Positions 24,236-32,478 of a DNA stretch of 64,000 nucleotides are shown here, piece after piece. The notes beneath the pieces are model-generated. The model had not been told where the DNA came from, ran no database searches, and was given only the letters and a program-made list of their open reading frames with translations. This stretch comes from Thermohalobaculum sp039027855 (lineage in GTDB: Bacteria > Pseudomonadota > Alphaproteobacteria > Rhodobacterales > Rhodobacteraceae). How positions within the stretch are numbered: position 1 is the stretch's first letter; every line of letters starts with the position of its first letter. The position numbers and the translations under genes are program-made. The stretch is from positions 1 to 64,000 of the forward strand of contig JBCCJI010000019.1 in assembly GCA_039027855.1 (NCBI GenBank). The letters run 5' to 3'.

Positions 24236-26440
24236 GTGCCGCGACGGGAACGCGATAACGCTGCGATCAATAGCGCCGCCGATGGCGACGTGGCGCGCCC
24301 GGAACCACCGGGTGCAAATCAAAGCGCAGAGTTTCAGGCGGCTCAGACCGCCGAGCCGGGCGCAGGGATCGCGCCCGGCGCCGTCTTCCCCGACGGCCGG
24401 GGCATGCTGGATGCGATGATCCACTCGCTCGACCTGCTCTATGCCGATCTGCCCGACGCGGTGCTGATCGCCGATCAAGAGCGGCGGATCGTCTGGTTGA
24501 ACGATGCCGTCGAGGGGATGTTCGGCTACACCCGTGGGGAATTGATCGGGCAAAAGACGGCCGTGCTCTATGCCGATCAGGCCGATTTCGCAGAGACGGG
24601 GCGCGAGAGATACAACGCCCGACCCACAGCGGCCCGAAGCCATTACCAAGTGCGCTACCGTCGCTGTTCTGGCGAGATCTTTGAGAGCGAGACCACCGGT
24701 GGCCCGCTGAAGACCCCCGACGGCTCGGTGGCAGGCTTCATCGGTATCATCCGCGATGTGTCGGCCGAGCGCGCCTTCGACGACGCGCTCTCGCAATTGT
24801 ACAGACTGGCCTGGGAACAGTCGCTCAGCACCGACGAGAAGATGACCGCGCTGCTCAAGCTTGGCTGCAACTATCTCGGCACCGCAAACGGCGCCATGGT
24901 CCGCCTTGAGGGCACAAAGGCCGTGATCCGTCATGTGCGCGACCGCCGAGACAGGCTGCAGCCCGGCGACGCCCTGCCCCTCGATGACAGCCTCGCCGGC
25001 ATGGTGATCCGCGGCGACAGGCCCGTGCTCTGCTCCAGCGAAACCCGCGACTGCGGCGCGGTCGACGCGCGCCCGGCCTGCCAGACCCTGGCGCTGACCG
25101 AAGGACCCGTGACCGCGTGGATCGGAGCGCCGCTGATCGTCGAGCAGCAGCTTTATGGCTGCGTCTATTTCTGGACCGCGGCACCGCGGCGCCCGTTTGC
25201 CCGGGCCGAGCGCGAGCTCGCGACATTCATGTCGTCCTGGGTCGGGCACAAACTGTCGCGCCAGGATGCGATGGACCGACTAGAGACCGCGCGCGCCACC
25301 GCAGAAAAAGCGAGCCGGGCCAAGTCGTATTTCCTCGCAGCCCTCAGCCATGACCTGCGCACGCCGTTCACCGCGCTGATCGGCATGCTGGAACTCATGC
25401 GTGTCGAGGAGGACGGGGCCGAGCGTAAAACGCTGCTGGGCCATGCCCATCGCGCCGCCACGACGCTCAGCACGCTGATCGACGATATGCTGGATCTCGT
25501 GCAGGCCGATGACGGGGGCATGGAGCTGTCGAGCCATCCCATTGCGCTGCAGGCGCTGGTCGAAGAGGTCATGGCGCCCTTTGCCCCAATCGCTGCCGCG
25601 CGCGGCGTGCTGATGGAAAGCCGCATCGCGCCCGGCCTGCCGTCAAAGATCCTGAGCGACCGGCCGCGCCTGCGCCAGGCGCTGCACAAGCTCGTCTCGA
25701 ACGCGACCAAGTATACCACCGAGGGCAGCGTCTTGCTGGAGATCGGCCCGGCAGAAAGACCGGGTTTCATGGCGATCACCCTCACCGACACCGGCATCGG
25801 CATCGCGGCGGACGATCAGGCGCGCATCTTCGAGCCCTTCGAGCAGGTCGGTGCAGACAGCGCGCGGCGCGAGACCGGGCTCGGCCTCGGTCTGCCGCTC
25901 TGCCGACGGATCGTGGAGGCGATGGGCGGGCACGTGGCGCTCGTCAGCACACCGGGTGAGGGCAGCCGTTTTCGCATCGAGATGCCCTGCCGCCCGGCGA
26001 AGAGTGAACGCCAGCCCGCACCGCCCGGCGCGCCCAACAAAACATCGACGCGCCCGCGGCGGATCCTGCTGGCCGAGGACAACGCCACCTCGGCACTGCT
26101 GCTGAAACGCATGCTCGGCCGCATGGGCCACGACGTGACCCATGTGGGCGATGGGGTCGAGGCAGTCGATGCAGCGGCGGCCGAGCATTTCGATGTGGGC
26201 GTCTTCGACATGCGCATGCCCAATCTCGACGGCCTGTCGGCGATGCACCGCATCCATGCGGCGTCGCCCAGTGATCGCCTGCCGGTCATCGCGCTCACCG
26301 CCGATGGCCGGGCCGAGCGGCGTAGCCGTTACGACGATCCTGGCCTTTCGGCCTTTCTCACCAAGCCGGTCGACTGGGACGCGCTGGAGGCAGCGATCCA
26401 GACCCATGCGCGGGGGACCCAGCACGCCCGCCGCGCATGA
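24236..26440 (+). CDS. Hybrid sensor histidine kinase/response regulator (PAS-GAF-HisKA-HATPase-REC)
   Basis: 734 aa from a GTG. Domains: PAS (~75-170, DAVLIADQERRIVWLNDAVE and GFIGIIRDVS), GAF-like (~190-345, GAMVRLEG, PVTAWIGAPLIV), HisKA with LSHDLRTPFTALIGMLELM (His ~373), HATPase (KLVSNATKYT, DTGIGIA, GLGLGLPLCRRIVEAMGG) and a C-terminal receiver with AEDN (~614), phospho-acceptor Asp in FDMRMP (~656) and TKPVDW. There are no membrane segments, so it senses a cytosolic signal. No partner regulator gene is adjacent. Confidence 0.93.
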   Translation: MPRRERDNAAINSAADGDVARPEPPGANQSAEFQAAQTAEPGAGIAPGAVFPDGRGMLDAMIHSLDLLYADLPDAVLIADQERRIVWLNDAVEGMFGYTRGELIGQKTAVLYADQADFAETGRERYNARPTAARSHYQVRYRRCSGEIFESETTGGPLKTPDGSVAGFIGIIRDVSAERAFDDALSQLYRLAWEQSLSTDEKMTALLKLGCNYLGTANGAMVRLEGTKAVIRHVRDRRDRLQPGDALPLDDSLAGMVIRGDRPVLCSSETRDCGAVDARPACQTLALTEGPVTAWIGAPLIVEQQLYGCVYFWTAAPRRPFARAERELATFMSSWVGHKLSRQDAMDRLETARATAEKASRAKSYFLAALSHDLRTPFTALIGMLELMRVEEDGAERKTLLGHAHRAATTLSTLIDDMLDLVQADDGGMELSSHPIALQALVEEVMAPFAPIAAARGVLMESRIAPGLPSKILSDRPRLRQALHKLVSNATKYTTEGSVLLEIGPAERPGFMAITLTDTGIGIAADDQARIFEPFEQVGADSARRETGLGLGLPLCRRIVEAMGGHVALVSTPGEGSRFRIEMPCRPAKSERQPAPPGAPNKTSTRPRRILLAEDNATSALLLKRMLGRMGHDVTHVGDGVEAVDAAAAEHFDVGVFDMRMPNLDGLSAMHRIHAASPSDRLPVIALTADGRAERRSRYDDPGLSAFLTKPVDWDALEAAIQTHARGTQHARRA

Positions 26441-26608
26441 GCACGCCCTATCGAGCCTCTCCCCTTGAGATCGCGGGTCTCTCCCACCCGGCGGCAGGCG
26501 CGGCATCCTGATCGGCGGACGGCGGCACGCCGTCGCGCTTGCCTAGACCGGCGCCGCGTGATCCTTTCCGGTCATCGGCGCCAGCGCGGTCGTGAGGGAA
26601 GGAAGGCG

Positions 26609-27787
26609 ATGATCTGGGACATCCTCAAGGGCGAGTTCATCGATGTCATCGAATGGACCGACGATACCCGCGACACGATGGTCTACCGCTTCCAGCGCCG
26701 CGGCAACGCCATCAAATACGGCGCCAAGCTGACGGTGCGCGAGGGGCAGGCTGCGGTCTTCATCCACGAAGGACAGCTGGCCGACGTGTTCCAGCCCGGG
26801 CTCTACGAGCTCGAGACCAACAACATGCCGATCCTGACCACGCTCAACTCCTGGGATCACGGCTTCCAGTCGCCCTTCAAGTCCGAGATCTACTTCGTCG
26901 CCACACGCCGCTTCCAGGATCTGAAATGGGGCACGCGCAACCCCATCATGATGCGCGATCCCGAGTTCGGGCCGGTGCGGTTGCGCGCCTTCGGCACCTA
27001 TTCGATCCGGGTCAACGATCCGGGCGTGTTCTTGCAGGAGATCGTCGGCACCGACGGCGAGGTGACGACCGACGAGGTGCAGTTCCAGATCCGCAACGTG
27101 ATCGTCAGCCGCTTCTCCAACGCGCTCGGCGGTTCGGGCATCCCGGTGCTGGATCTGGCCGGCAATACCGATGAGATGGCCAAGTATCTGCAGGCCCGCA
27201 TCGCACCCGAGATCGGGGCCTATGGTCTCGAGATGCCCGCGCTGTTCGTCGAGAACGTCTCGCTGCCCGAGGCGGTGGAGCAAGCGCTCGACAAGCGCAC
27301 CTCCATGGGCGTGATCGGCGATCTGCAGGCCTATGGTCAGTACCAAGCGGCCGAGGCGATGCGGGCAGCTGCCGACAATCCGGGCCAGGGCGGCGCCATG
27401 GGCGCTGGGCTTGGGGCCGGCATGGGGTTCGGCATGGCCAATGCGATGACCGGCATGTTCGCCCAGCAGGGGGCGCAACCCGGGCCTTGGGGTCAGCCCC
27501 AGCAGGCGGCCCCGCAGCACCCGCAGCCGCCGGCCGCGATGGCCCCGCCACCGCCGCCGCCACCGCCTCAGGAGACCGTCTGGCACATCGCCGAGAACGG
27601 GCAGACCTCGGGCCCCTTCAGCCGTGCCGATCTCGGCCGGATGCGTACCGAGGGCCGCTTCTCGCGCGAGACGCTGGTCTGGGCGCCGACGCTGTCCGGC
27701 TGGACCAAGGCCGGCGAGGTAACCCCCCTCGCCCAGCTCTTCACCATCGCCCCTCCGCCACCGCCCCCACCGGTTCCACCGGTCTGA
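26609..27787 (+). CDS. SPFH-domain protein with C-terminal GYF_2 domain
   Basis: 392 aa. ATG at 26609 follows GGGAAGGAAGG. The N-terminal half (IKYGAKLTVREGQAAVFIHEGQLADVFQPG region, ~30-60) is an SPFH/virion-core-like domain as in YdjI. A Gly/Met-rich segment and a Pro/Gln-rich linker follow (~260-325). The end is a GYF_2 domain: WHIAENGQTSGPFSRADLGRM, WAPTLSGWTKAGEV. SPFH proteins organise membrane or cytosolic scaffolds; the GYF module binds proline-rich partners. The last residues (PPPPPPPVPPV) are themselves polyproline. Confidence 0.9.
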   Translation: MIWDILKGEFIDVIEWTDDTRDTMVYRFQRRGNAIKYGAKLTVREGQAAVFIHEGQLADVFQPGLYELETNNMPILTTLNSWDHGFQSPFKSEIYFVATRRFQDLKWGTRNPIMMRDPEFGPVRLRAFGTYSIRVNDPGVFLQEIVGTDGEVTTDEVQFQIRNVIVSRFSNALGGSGIPVLDLAGNTDEMAKYLQARIAPEIGAYGLEMPALFVENVSLPEAVEQALDKRTSMGVIGDLQAYGQYQAAEAMRAAADNPGQGGAMGAGLGAGMGFGMANAMTGMFAQQGAQPGPWGQPQQAAPQHPQPPAAMAPPPPPPPPQETVWHIAENGQTSGPFSRADLGRMRTEGRFSRETLVWAPTLSGWTKAGEVTPLAQLFTIAPPPPPPPVPPV

Positions 27788-28003
27788 GGCGCAGCCCGGC
27801 TGAGACGCTCCGCCTGCCTCAAAGGCCGCCGGTCTGAGGCCATAGCACTTCGACCTCCTACAGTGCCCTGGGAAGTTGCTGCCGGCATTCGACCAGCCGG
27901 CGCCAACAACCCGTCATTTTTCAACCTCTGCGTGCTCGACGTCGATGCAGCGCATGGCAGCCATACTGCTGAGAATTACTGCACTCGATTGGATCGCCCG
28001 CCT

Positions 28004-29326
28004 ATGGCACATTATTGTTTCACGCTGATCGTTTCCCTACTGCTGCTCAGCTCTGGGCCAGCTCTGGCCGTCACCCTCGACCCAGTCGTACGTCTGCTGT
28101 CCAGCGACGGGAGCGACCCGTTTTTCGGGCTCGACAGCGCTATCGACGGCACGACAGCGATCATCGGCGGCGACAGCGAAGGCGCAGTGTTGGTGGATTT
28201 GAGCAGTACGATACCCGTTACCTCGACACTCCCCACACCTCCGAACCCCGACGGCGGTGCCTTTGGCGCAAGCGTGGCCATCGACGGGCAGCGCGCACTC
28301 GTCTCCACGGTCGGCTCCTTCGACCCGGTCACTTTCGAGCGGAACTCCATCGGCTTCGTGACGCTTTTCGACCTCTCGACGCCCTCGCCCACCGCCGTGG
28401 CCACGCTCATGGCCAGCGACGGTGAGATTGGCGATCAGTTCGGCCGGTCCCTCGCGCTTGACGGCGATACTGCGCTGATCGGGGCGGACGGTGCGGGGCC
28501 AGGCAACGGCGGCGCCGCCTATGTGTTCGATCTGAGTGGTACGACACCGACCAAGACCGCCATTCTCACCCCGCCCGCAAACGGGAGCGCTGGCGATTTC
28601 GGCGCCGATGTCGCGCTCGACGGGCAACTCGCGGTCGTGGGCGCCGACGAGATCCGAAGCCCCGACGGCAATAGTCAGGCTGCTCTCTTCGATCTCTCCA
28701 CCGCACCGCCGACGCGGTTTCCGCCTCTTGGCCCGGACACGGTCTCATCCAATTCGCCGGTCGCGACCGAGGCGGGCATCGCTGTGTTCGGATCGGCCAA
28801 CGACTCGAGCGGAGCCTTCACCGTCATCGACACGACCGTCGATCCCGGGGATCCGGGCTTCGATCGCCGTATCGCGCCCATGATCCCGGATGGCGACCAG
28901 TTCTTCGTCGAAGCGGTGGCCATCAGTGATGGCGTGATCCTTGTCGGCGGCTCTGGTTTCGGCCGTGACGCCGGCGCGGCCTTCATCTTCGATGCGATCA
29001 CCGGCGCGGAGCTTGGCAGGATCGACGCACCGAATGGCGCCACCGAGGAAAACTTCGGCTACCAGGTTTCGCTCTCGGGCAACCTCGCACTGATCAGCGC
29101 GCTCGGTCGCCGCACTGCCGACGGTCCGGGCCCTGGGGTCGTCTATGTCTACGATATCTCGAACATCACCGCGCCGGTGCCGCTGCCGCCCTCGGCCCTG
29201 CTGGTGCTCGGTGCTACGGGGACCTTGATGGTGGCCCGTCGGTGGACGCTGAGGCCCGAAGCTACCCCGCCACTGATGACAGGGCGCCTCGGCTTGGGCG
29301 TCCACGCGGCCGATGTCCTGAAATGA
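28004..29326 (+). CDS. Secreted FG-GAP-like beta-propeller with VPLPA-CTERM-like signal
   Basis: 440 aa. Signal peptide MAHYCFTLIVSLLLLSSGPALA. At least five repeats of a ~50-residue blade: DGTTAIIGG, DGQRALVST, DGDTALIGADG, DGQLAVVGADE, DGVILVGGSG, each with F-G-x-x-L/V-A-L-D. Near residues 391-413, VPLPPSALLVLGATGTLMVARR matches a VPLPA-CTERM (motif, hydrophobic helix, Arg cluster), which predicts processing by an exosortase. Unusually, 27 residues follow the Arg cluster. An upstream Met at 27863 would add a non-signal-like leader and is rejected. Confidence 0.78.
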   Translation: MAHYCFTLIVSLLLLSSGPALAVTLDPVVRLLSSDGSDPFFGLDSAIDGTTAIIGGDSEGAVLVDLSSTIPVTSTLPTPPNPDGGAFGASVAIDGQRALVSTVGSFDPVTFERNSIGFVTLFDLSTPSPTAVATLMASDGEIGDQFGRSLALDGDTALIGADGAGPGNGGAAYVFDLSGTTPTKTAILTPPANGSAGDFGADVALDGQLAVVGADEIRSPDGNSQAALFDLSTAPPTRFPPLGPDTVSSNSPVATEAGIAVFGSANDSSGAFTVIDTTVDPGDPGFDRRIAPMIPDGDQFFVEAVAISDGVILVGGSGFGRDAGAAFIFDAITGAELGRIDAPNGATEENFGYQVSLSGNLALISALGRRTADGPGPGVVYVYDISNITAPVPLPPSALLVLGATGTLMVARRWTLRPEATPPLMTGRLGLGVHAADVLK

Positions 29327-29414
29327 TCCAGAACTGAGGCAGCCTGTGCCGTGTGACACAGGCCGGCAATGCGCCATCACCGAGTGTCGGTCATCGACAG
29401 TCGGAGGATTGGTG

Positions 29415-29714
29415 ATGACGGACCCGCAGCTCCTCGAAATCGCGATGCTGATCTCGTTCTCGGTCGGGTGGTACGCCTCGATCTTCCACATGCTCCGCAC
29501 AGGTGAGGCCAGCGGAAAAAGCCGTCAATTCATCATGCTGGTCACCATCGGCTACGCCTTCGGCTGCGCCGCCAAGCTCGCGGTCTGGCACGATGGCGGA
29601 GCGCTTAGCTGGGTCTTCTACGTCTACTTCTGGAACGGCCTGGTCTGCCTCGCCGATCTGTTCCTCGTGATGCATTTCACGCGCCGGTCCCGCCAGCTGG
29701 CGCATCCCGCCTGA
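29415..29714 (+). CDS. Three-helix membrane protein, SemiSWEET/PQ-loop-like
   Basis: 99 aa. ATG at 29415 has GGAGG at 29403-29407. Three hydrophobic helices (LLEIAMLISFSVGWYASIF, FIMLVTIGYAFGCAAKLAVW, WVFYVYFWNGLVCLADLFLVM), the SemiSWEET size. The half-PQ-loop proline-glutamine is not evident, so the transporter assignment is tentative. It is followed 132 bp later by another small membrane protein. Confidence 0.7.
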   Translation: MTDPQLLEIAMLISFSVGWYASIFHMLRTGEASGKSRQFIMLVTIGYAFGCAAKLAVWHDGGALSWVFYVYFWNGLVCLADLFLVMHFTRRSRQLAHPA

Positions 29715-29846
29715 GAACGGGGCGCCCTCCGTCCCAGCATGATGCAACCCCGGGCGCGAATGAGGCCACAAAGTGTCGTGCGGCACAGCTGGCGTTCTCT
29801 CCGGTTCCTAGCTTCCCACCAGCGCCAGCACCCAGCGGAGGACCCG

Positions 29847-30074
29847 ATGACAGAGGCGACACTGATCGACTTGATGATGCTCGTTGCGATCCTCTCCTAC
29901 GCCACCATGATCCGCGCGCTTAGCCTGCACGACGGGCGCTGTGGCATGCTGAGCGCCGGAGTACTCGCCGCCTCCGCCATCGGCTGCGGCTGGGTCGCGT
30001 TCTCGGTCACCACGCCACTGGTCTGGATGCTGAGCGGCGCCGTCGGTCGCGCCTGGTGGCCGATCGGCTTCTAA
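29847..30074 (+). CDS. Small two-helix membrane protein
   Basis: 75 aa. GGAG at 29837-29840 precedes the ATG at 29847. Two hydrophobic segments (LIDLMMLVAILSYATMI and MLSAGVLAASAIGCGWVAFSV), then PLVWMLSGAVGRAWWPIGF. No family is recognised. Clear SD and charge pattern support a real gene. Confidence 0.6.
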   Translation: MTEATLIDLMMLVAILSYATMIRALSLHDGRCGMLSAGVLAASAIGCGWVAFSVTTPLVWMLSGAVGRAWWPIGF

Positions 30075-30261
30075 GCTGGGCCAAACACGCCAGAGCGGCC
30101 GACGGACGGGCAAGCGCCGCAACATCGCGCTGCTGGAGGGGCCAAGACCGGCAGAGGGTGTCGAGCGCCAATGCAAAACGCATCGCGGCGGCCAGCCGCG
30201 ATTCCGCTTGGCCGGTGCTTGCGCTACACACAAGTCGAGAGACGGACGACGAGGCCCCCCA

Positions 30262-31410
30262 ATGAGCGAGATCCCCTGTAGCCAATGCGGTGCGCAGCTC
30301 GCCTACAATCCCGGCGCAGGCACCCTTGCCTGCCCGTATTGCGGCACGATCAACGACCTGCCCGAGGCTGACGATATCGCCGATGGTCCTTGGGGCGGCG
30401 TCACCCGGGCCGAGGTCGTGGAACAGGACTATGGCCTGGCGCTCCAGGAACTCCGCCGCGCCGATATCGGCAAGGGCGCGCCGATCGAGGTCACGCGGAC
30501 CGTCAGATGCCGCTCCTGCGGGGCCGAGGTCGGCTTGGACGACCCCGCAGCCGCCGGCAGCAGCAAGGCCGAGACGACCATCGCGGATGATTGCCCCTTC
30601 TGCACCTCGCCGCTGATCATCGAGGAAGCGCGCGACCATCGCCACCCCCGTCCCATCGGCGTGCTGCCTTTTGCGCTGGATCAGCGGGGCGCGAAGGCGG
30701 CGATGAAGAAATGGATCGCCTCGCGCTGGTTCGCGCCGAACGATCTCAAGGCCTATGCCGAGGCCGGGCGGCCCATGCAGGGCGTCTATGTGCCCCACTA
30801 CACCTATGACACCGCGGCCCGGTCGCGGTACGAGGGCAAACGCGGGGTCGAATACCGGGTCAAGCGCGGCAAGGATACCGTAACCCGCGTGCGCTGGTAC
30901 GCGGCATCGGGGATCGTGCACCACTTCTTCGACGATGTGCTGGTGCCGGCCTCGGCCACACTGACCGAGTTTTCGAGCGAGGCGGACGTGCATGGCGCCT
31001 CCTCATGGGATCTGCAGGGCACCGAGCCCTATGCCACGCGTTTCCTCGCCGGCTTCCGGGCCGAGGCGCCGTCGCTGAGCCTCGAGGACGGCTTTGCCCG
31101 GGCGCGGGGTGTCTGCGAGGACCATATGCGCGATCTCGTCCGCCGCGACATCGGCGGTGACCGCCAGCGCATCACCCATATGCGGACCGAGTACAACCAA
31201 GTCACCTTCAAGCACCTGCTGCTGCCGGTCTGGCTCGCGGCCTATCGCTACAACAACAAACCGTTTCGCGTGGCCGTCAACGGGCGGACGGGCCAAGTGA
31301 GGGGCGAAAGACCCTTCTCCTGGATCAAGATCGGGGCGGCGGTGCTGGCTGTCGTCCTGCTCGTGGCGCTGTTCCTCTGGCTCGATGCCAGCGGCTTCTT
31401 GGGCAACTGA
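30262..31410 (+). CDS. Zinc-ribbon protein with C-terminal transmembrane helix
   Basis: 382 aa. Two zinc ribbons: IPCSQCGAQLAYNPG...LACPYCGTIN (residues ~5-32) and VRCRSCGAEVG...DCPFCTSPL (~80-117). Then a domain with GVLPFALDQRGAKAAMKKWI and VYVPHYTYDTAARSRYEGKRG, and one C-terminal membrane helix (AAVLAVVLLVALFLWL). Homologues are often mislabelled as PriA-like helicase; no helicase motif is present. Function is unknown. Confidence 0.8.
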   Translation: MSEIPCSQCGAQLAYNPGAGTLACPYCGTINDLPEADDIADGPWGGVTRAEVVEQDYGLALQELRRADIGKGAPIEVTRTVRCRSCGAEVGLDDPAAAGSSKAETTIADDCPFCTSPLIIEEARDHRHPRPIGVLPFALDQRGAKAAMKKWIASRWFAPNDLKAYAEAGRPMQGVYVPHYTYDTAARSRYEGKRGVEYRVKRGKDTVTRVRWYAASGIVHHFFDDVLVPASATLTEFSSEADVHGASSWDLQGTEPYATRFLAGFRAEAPSLSLEDGFARARGVCEDHMRDLVRRDIGGDRQRITHMRTEYNQVTFKHLLLPVWLAAYRYNNKPFRVAVNGRTGQVRGERPFSWIKIGAAVLAVVLLVALFLWLDASGFLGN

Positions 31411-31505
31411 GCATGACGGGGATGTGTACGGCGGGGAAGTGCATGACGGGGAGATCGCGGCACAAGCTGACGCAACGGCTGGGCTGGTGGCGGCGGCAGA
31501 GGCGA

Positions 31506-31528
31506 GTTAACGTATACGTCAAGTATAA
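31506..31528 (+). promoter_or_regulatory. Palindrome and -10 box upstream of the PaaG-like gene
   Basis: TTAACGTATACGTCAA (31506-31521) is a near-perfect palindrome with the core ACGTATACGT, immediately followed by a consensus -10 TATAAT (31523-31528). No clear -35 is seen. The ATG is 44 bp downstream. ACGT-containing palindromes of this kind resemble MerR-type (LiuR-like) sites near acyl-CoA genes; this link is an inference. Confidence 0.5.
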
Positions 31529-31572
31529 TGGCGCCCGGCGACCGGCACGGGCTTGACCGGGAGAGCCCCCTC

Positions 31573-32409
31573 ATGAGCGACATCACCGCATCCGTCGAAC
31601 GTCTTGCCACCGAAGACAGCCCCGTCGTCGTCGATATCGTCAATCAGGTTGGCACGGTCCGGCTGAACCGGCCCACGCGGATGAACGCGCTCACCGCACC
31701 GATGCGGCGCGCGCTGATCGACAGCTTCTCAAGCCTCCCGGAGCAATGCCGCGTGATCGTCCTGACCGGCACGGGGCGGGCCTTCTGTGCGGGCCAGGAC
31801 CTCGCCGATGGCGGCGAAGACAGTGGGGGCCGGGCCAAATCGGCGGCCGATATCGACCTCGCCCGCACCCTGGCCGAGGAATATGAGCCGATGATCAAGC
31901 TGATCACCGACTGCCCGGTCCCCACGATCGCCGCGGTCAACGGCACGGCGGCCGGGGCCGGGGCGAACCTGGCGCTGGCCTGCGATATCGTCGTCGCGGC
32001 CCAGTCGGCGAGCTTTATCCAGGCGTTCAGCCGGATCGGCCTGATGCCGGATGCGGGCGGCACCTTCTGGCTGCCACGCATGGTCGGCCATGCCAGGGCC
32101 ATGGGTCTTTGCCTAACGGCCGAGCCGATCTCGGCCAAAACAGCGGCGGACTGGGGTCTCATCTGGCAGGCGGTGCCCGATGAGGAAATGATCGAGCGGA
32201 TCGGCACGCTCGCTGCCGGTCTCGCCGACGGACCCACCGTCGCCTATCGCCTTACCAAGGAGGCGCTCAGGGCCTCGGCCGGCAACGGGCTGGAGGATCA
32301 GCTGGCCCTGGAGGCAAGGCTGCAGGGCCAGGCCGGCAAGACCCGCGATTTCGCAGAAGGCGTGTTGGCGTTCCTCGAGAAACGCCCTGCCCGTTTCGAG
32401 GGCCGCTAG
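31573..32409 (+). CDS. paaG: Enoyl-CoA hydratase/isomerase, PaaG-like
   Basis: 278 aa crotonase fold. GTVRLNRPTRMNALTAPM, oxyanion-hole segment AFCAGQDLAD (~66-75), and VNGTAAGAGANLALACDIVVAA, IGLMPDAGGTFWLPRMVG with Asp but no Glu at the hydratase position, which fits PaaG-type 2-(1,2-epoxy-1,2-dihydrophenyl)acetyl-CoA isomerases. Function in phenylacetate degradation is inferred; no other paa genes are in the window, so a beta-oxidation isomerase role is possible. Confidence 0.85.
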   Translation: MSDITASVERLATEDSPVVVDIVNQVGTVRLNRPTRMNALTAPMRRALIDSFSSLPEQCRVIVLTGTGRAFCAGQDLADGGEDSGGRAKSAADIDLARTLAEEYEPMIKLITDCPVPTIAAVNGTAAGAGANLALACDIVVAAQSASFIQAFSRIGLMPDAGGTFWLPRMVGHARAMGLCLTAEPISAKTAADWGLIWQAVPDEEMIERIGTLAAGLADGPTVAYRLTKEALRASAGNGLEDQLALEARLQGQAGKTRDFAEGVLAFLEKRPARFEGR

Positions 32410-32478
32410 AGCGATGCTCTCGGGCATGTCGGGGGCGGCACGAGGCCTTGCTGCGCACTCTGCGTTCCCGATCTTGCG

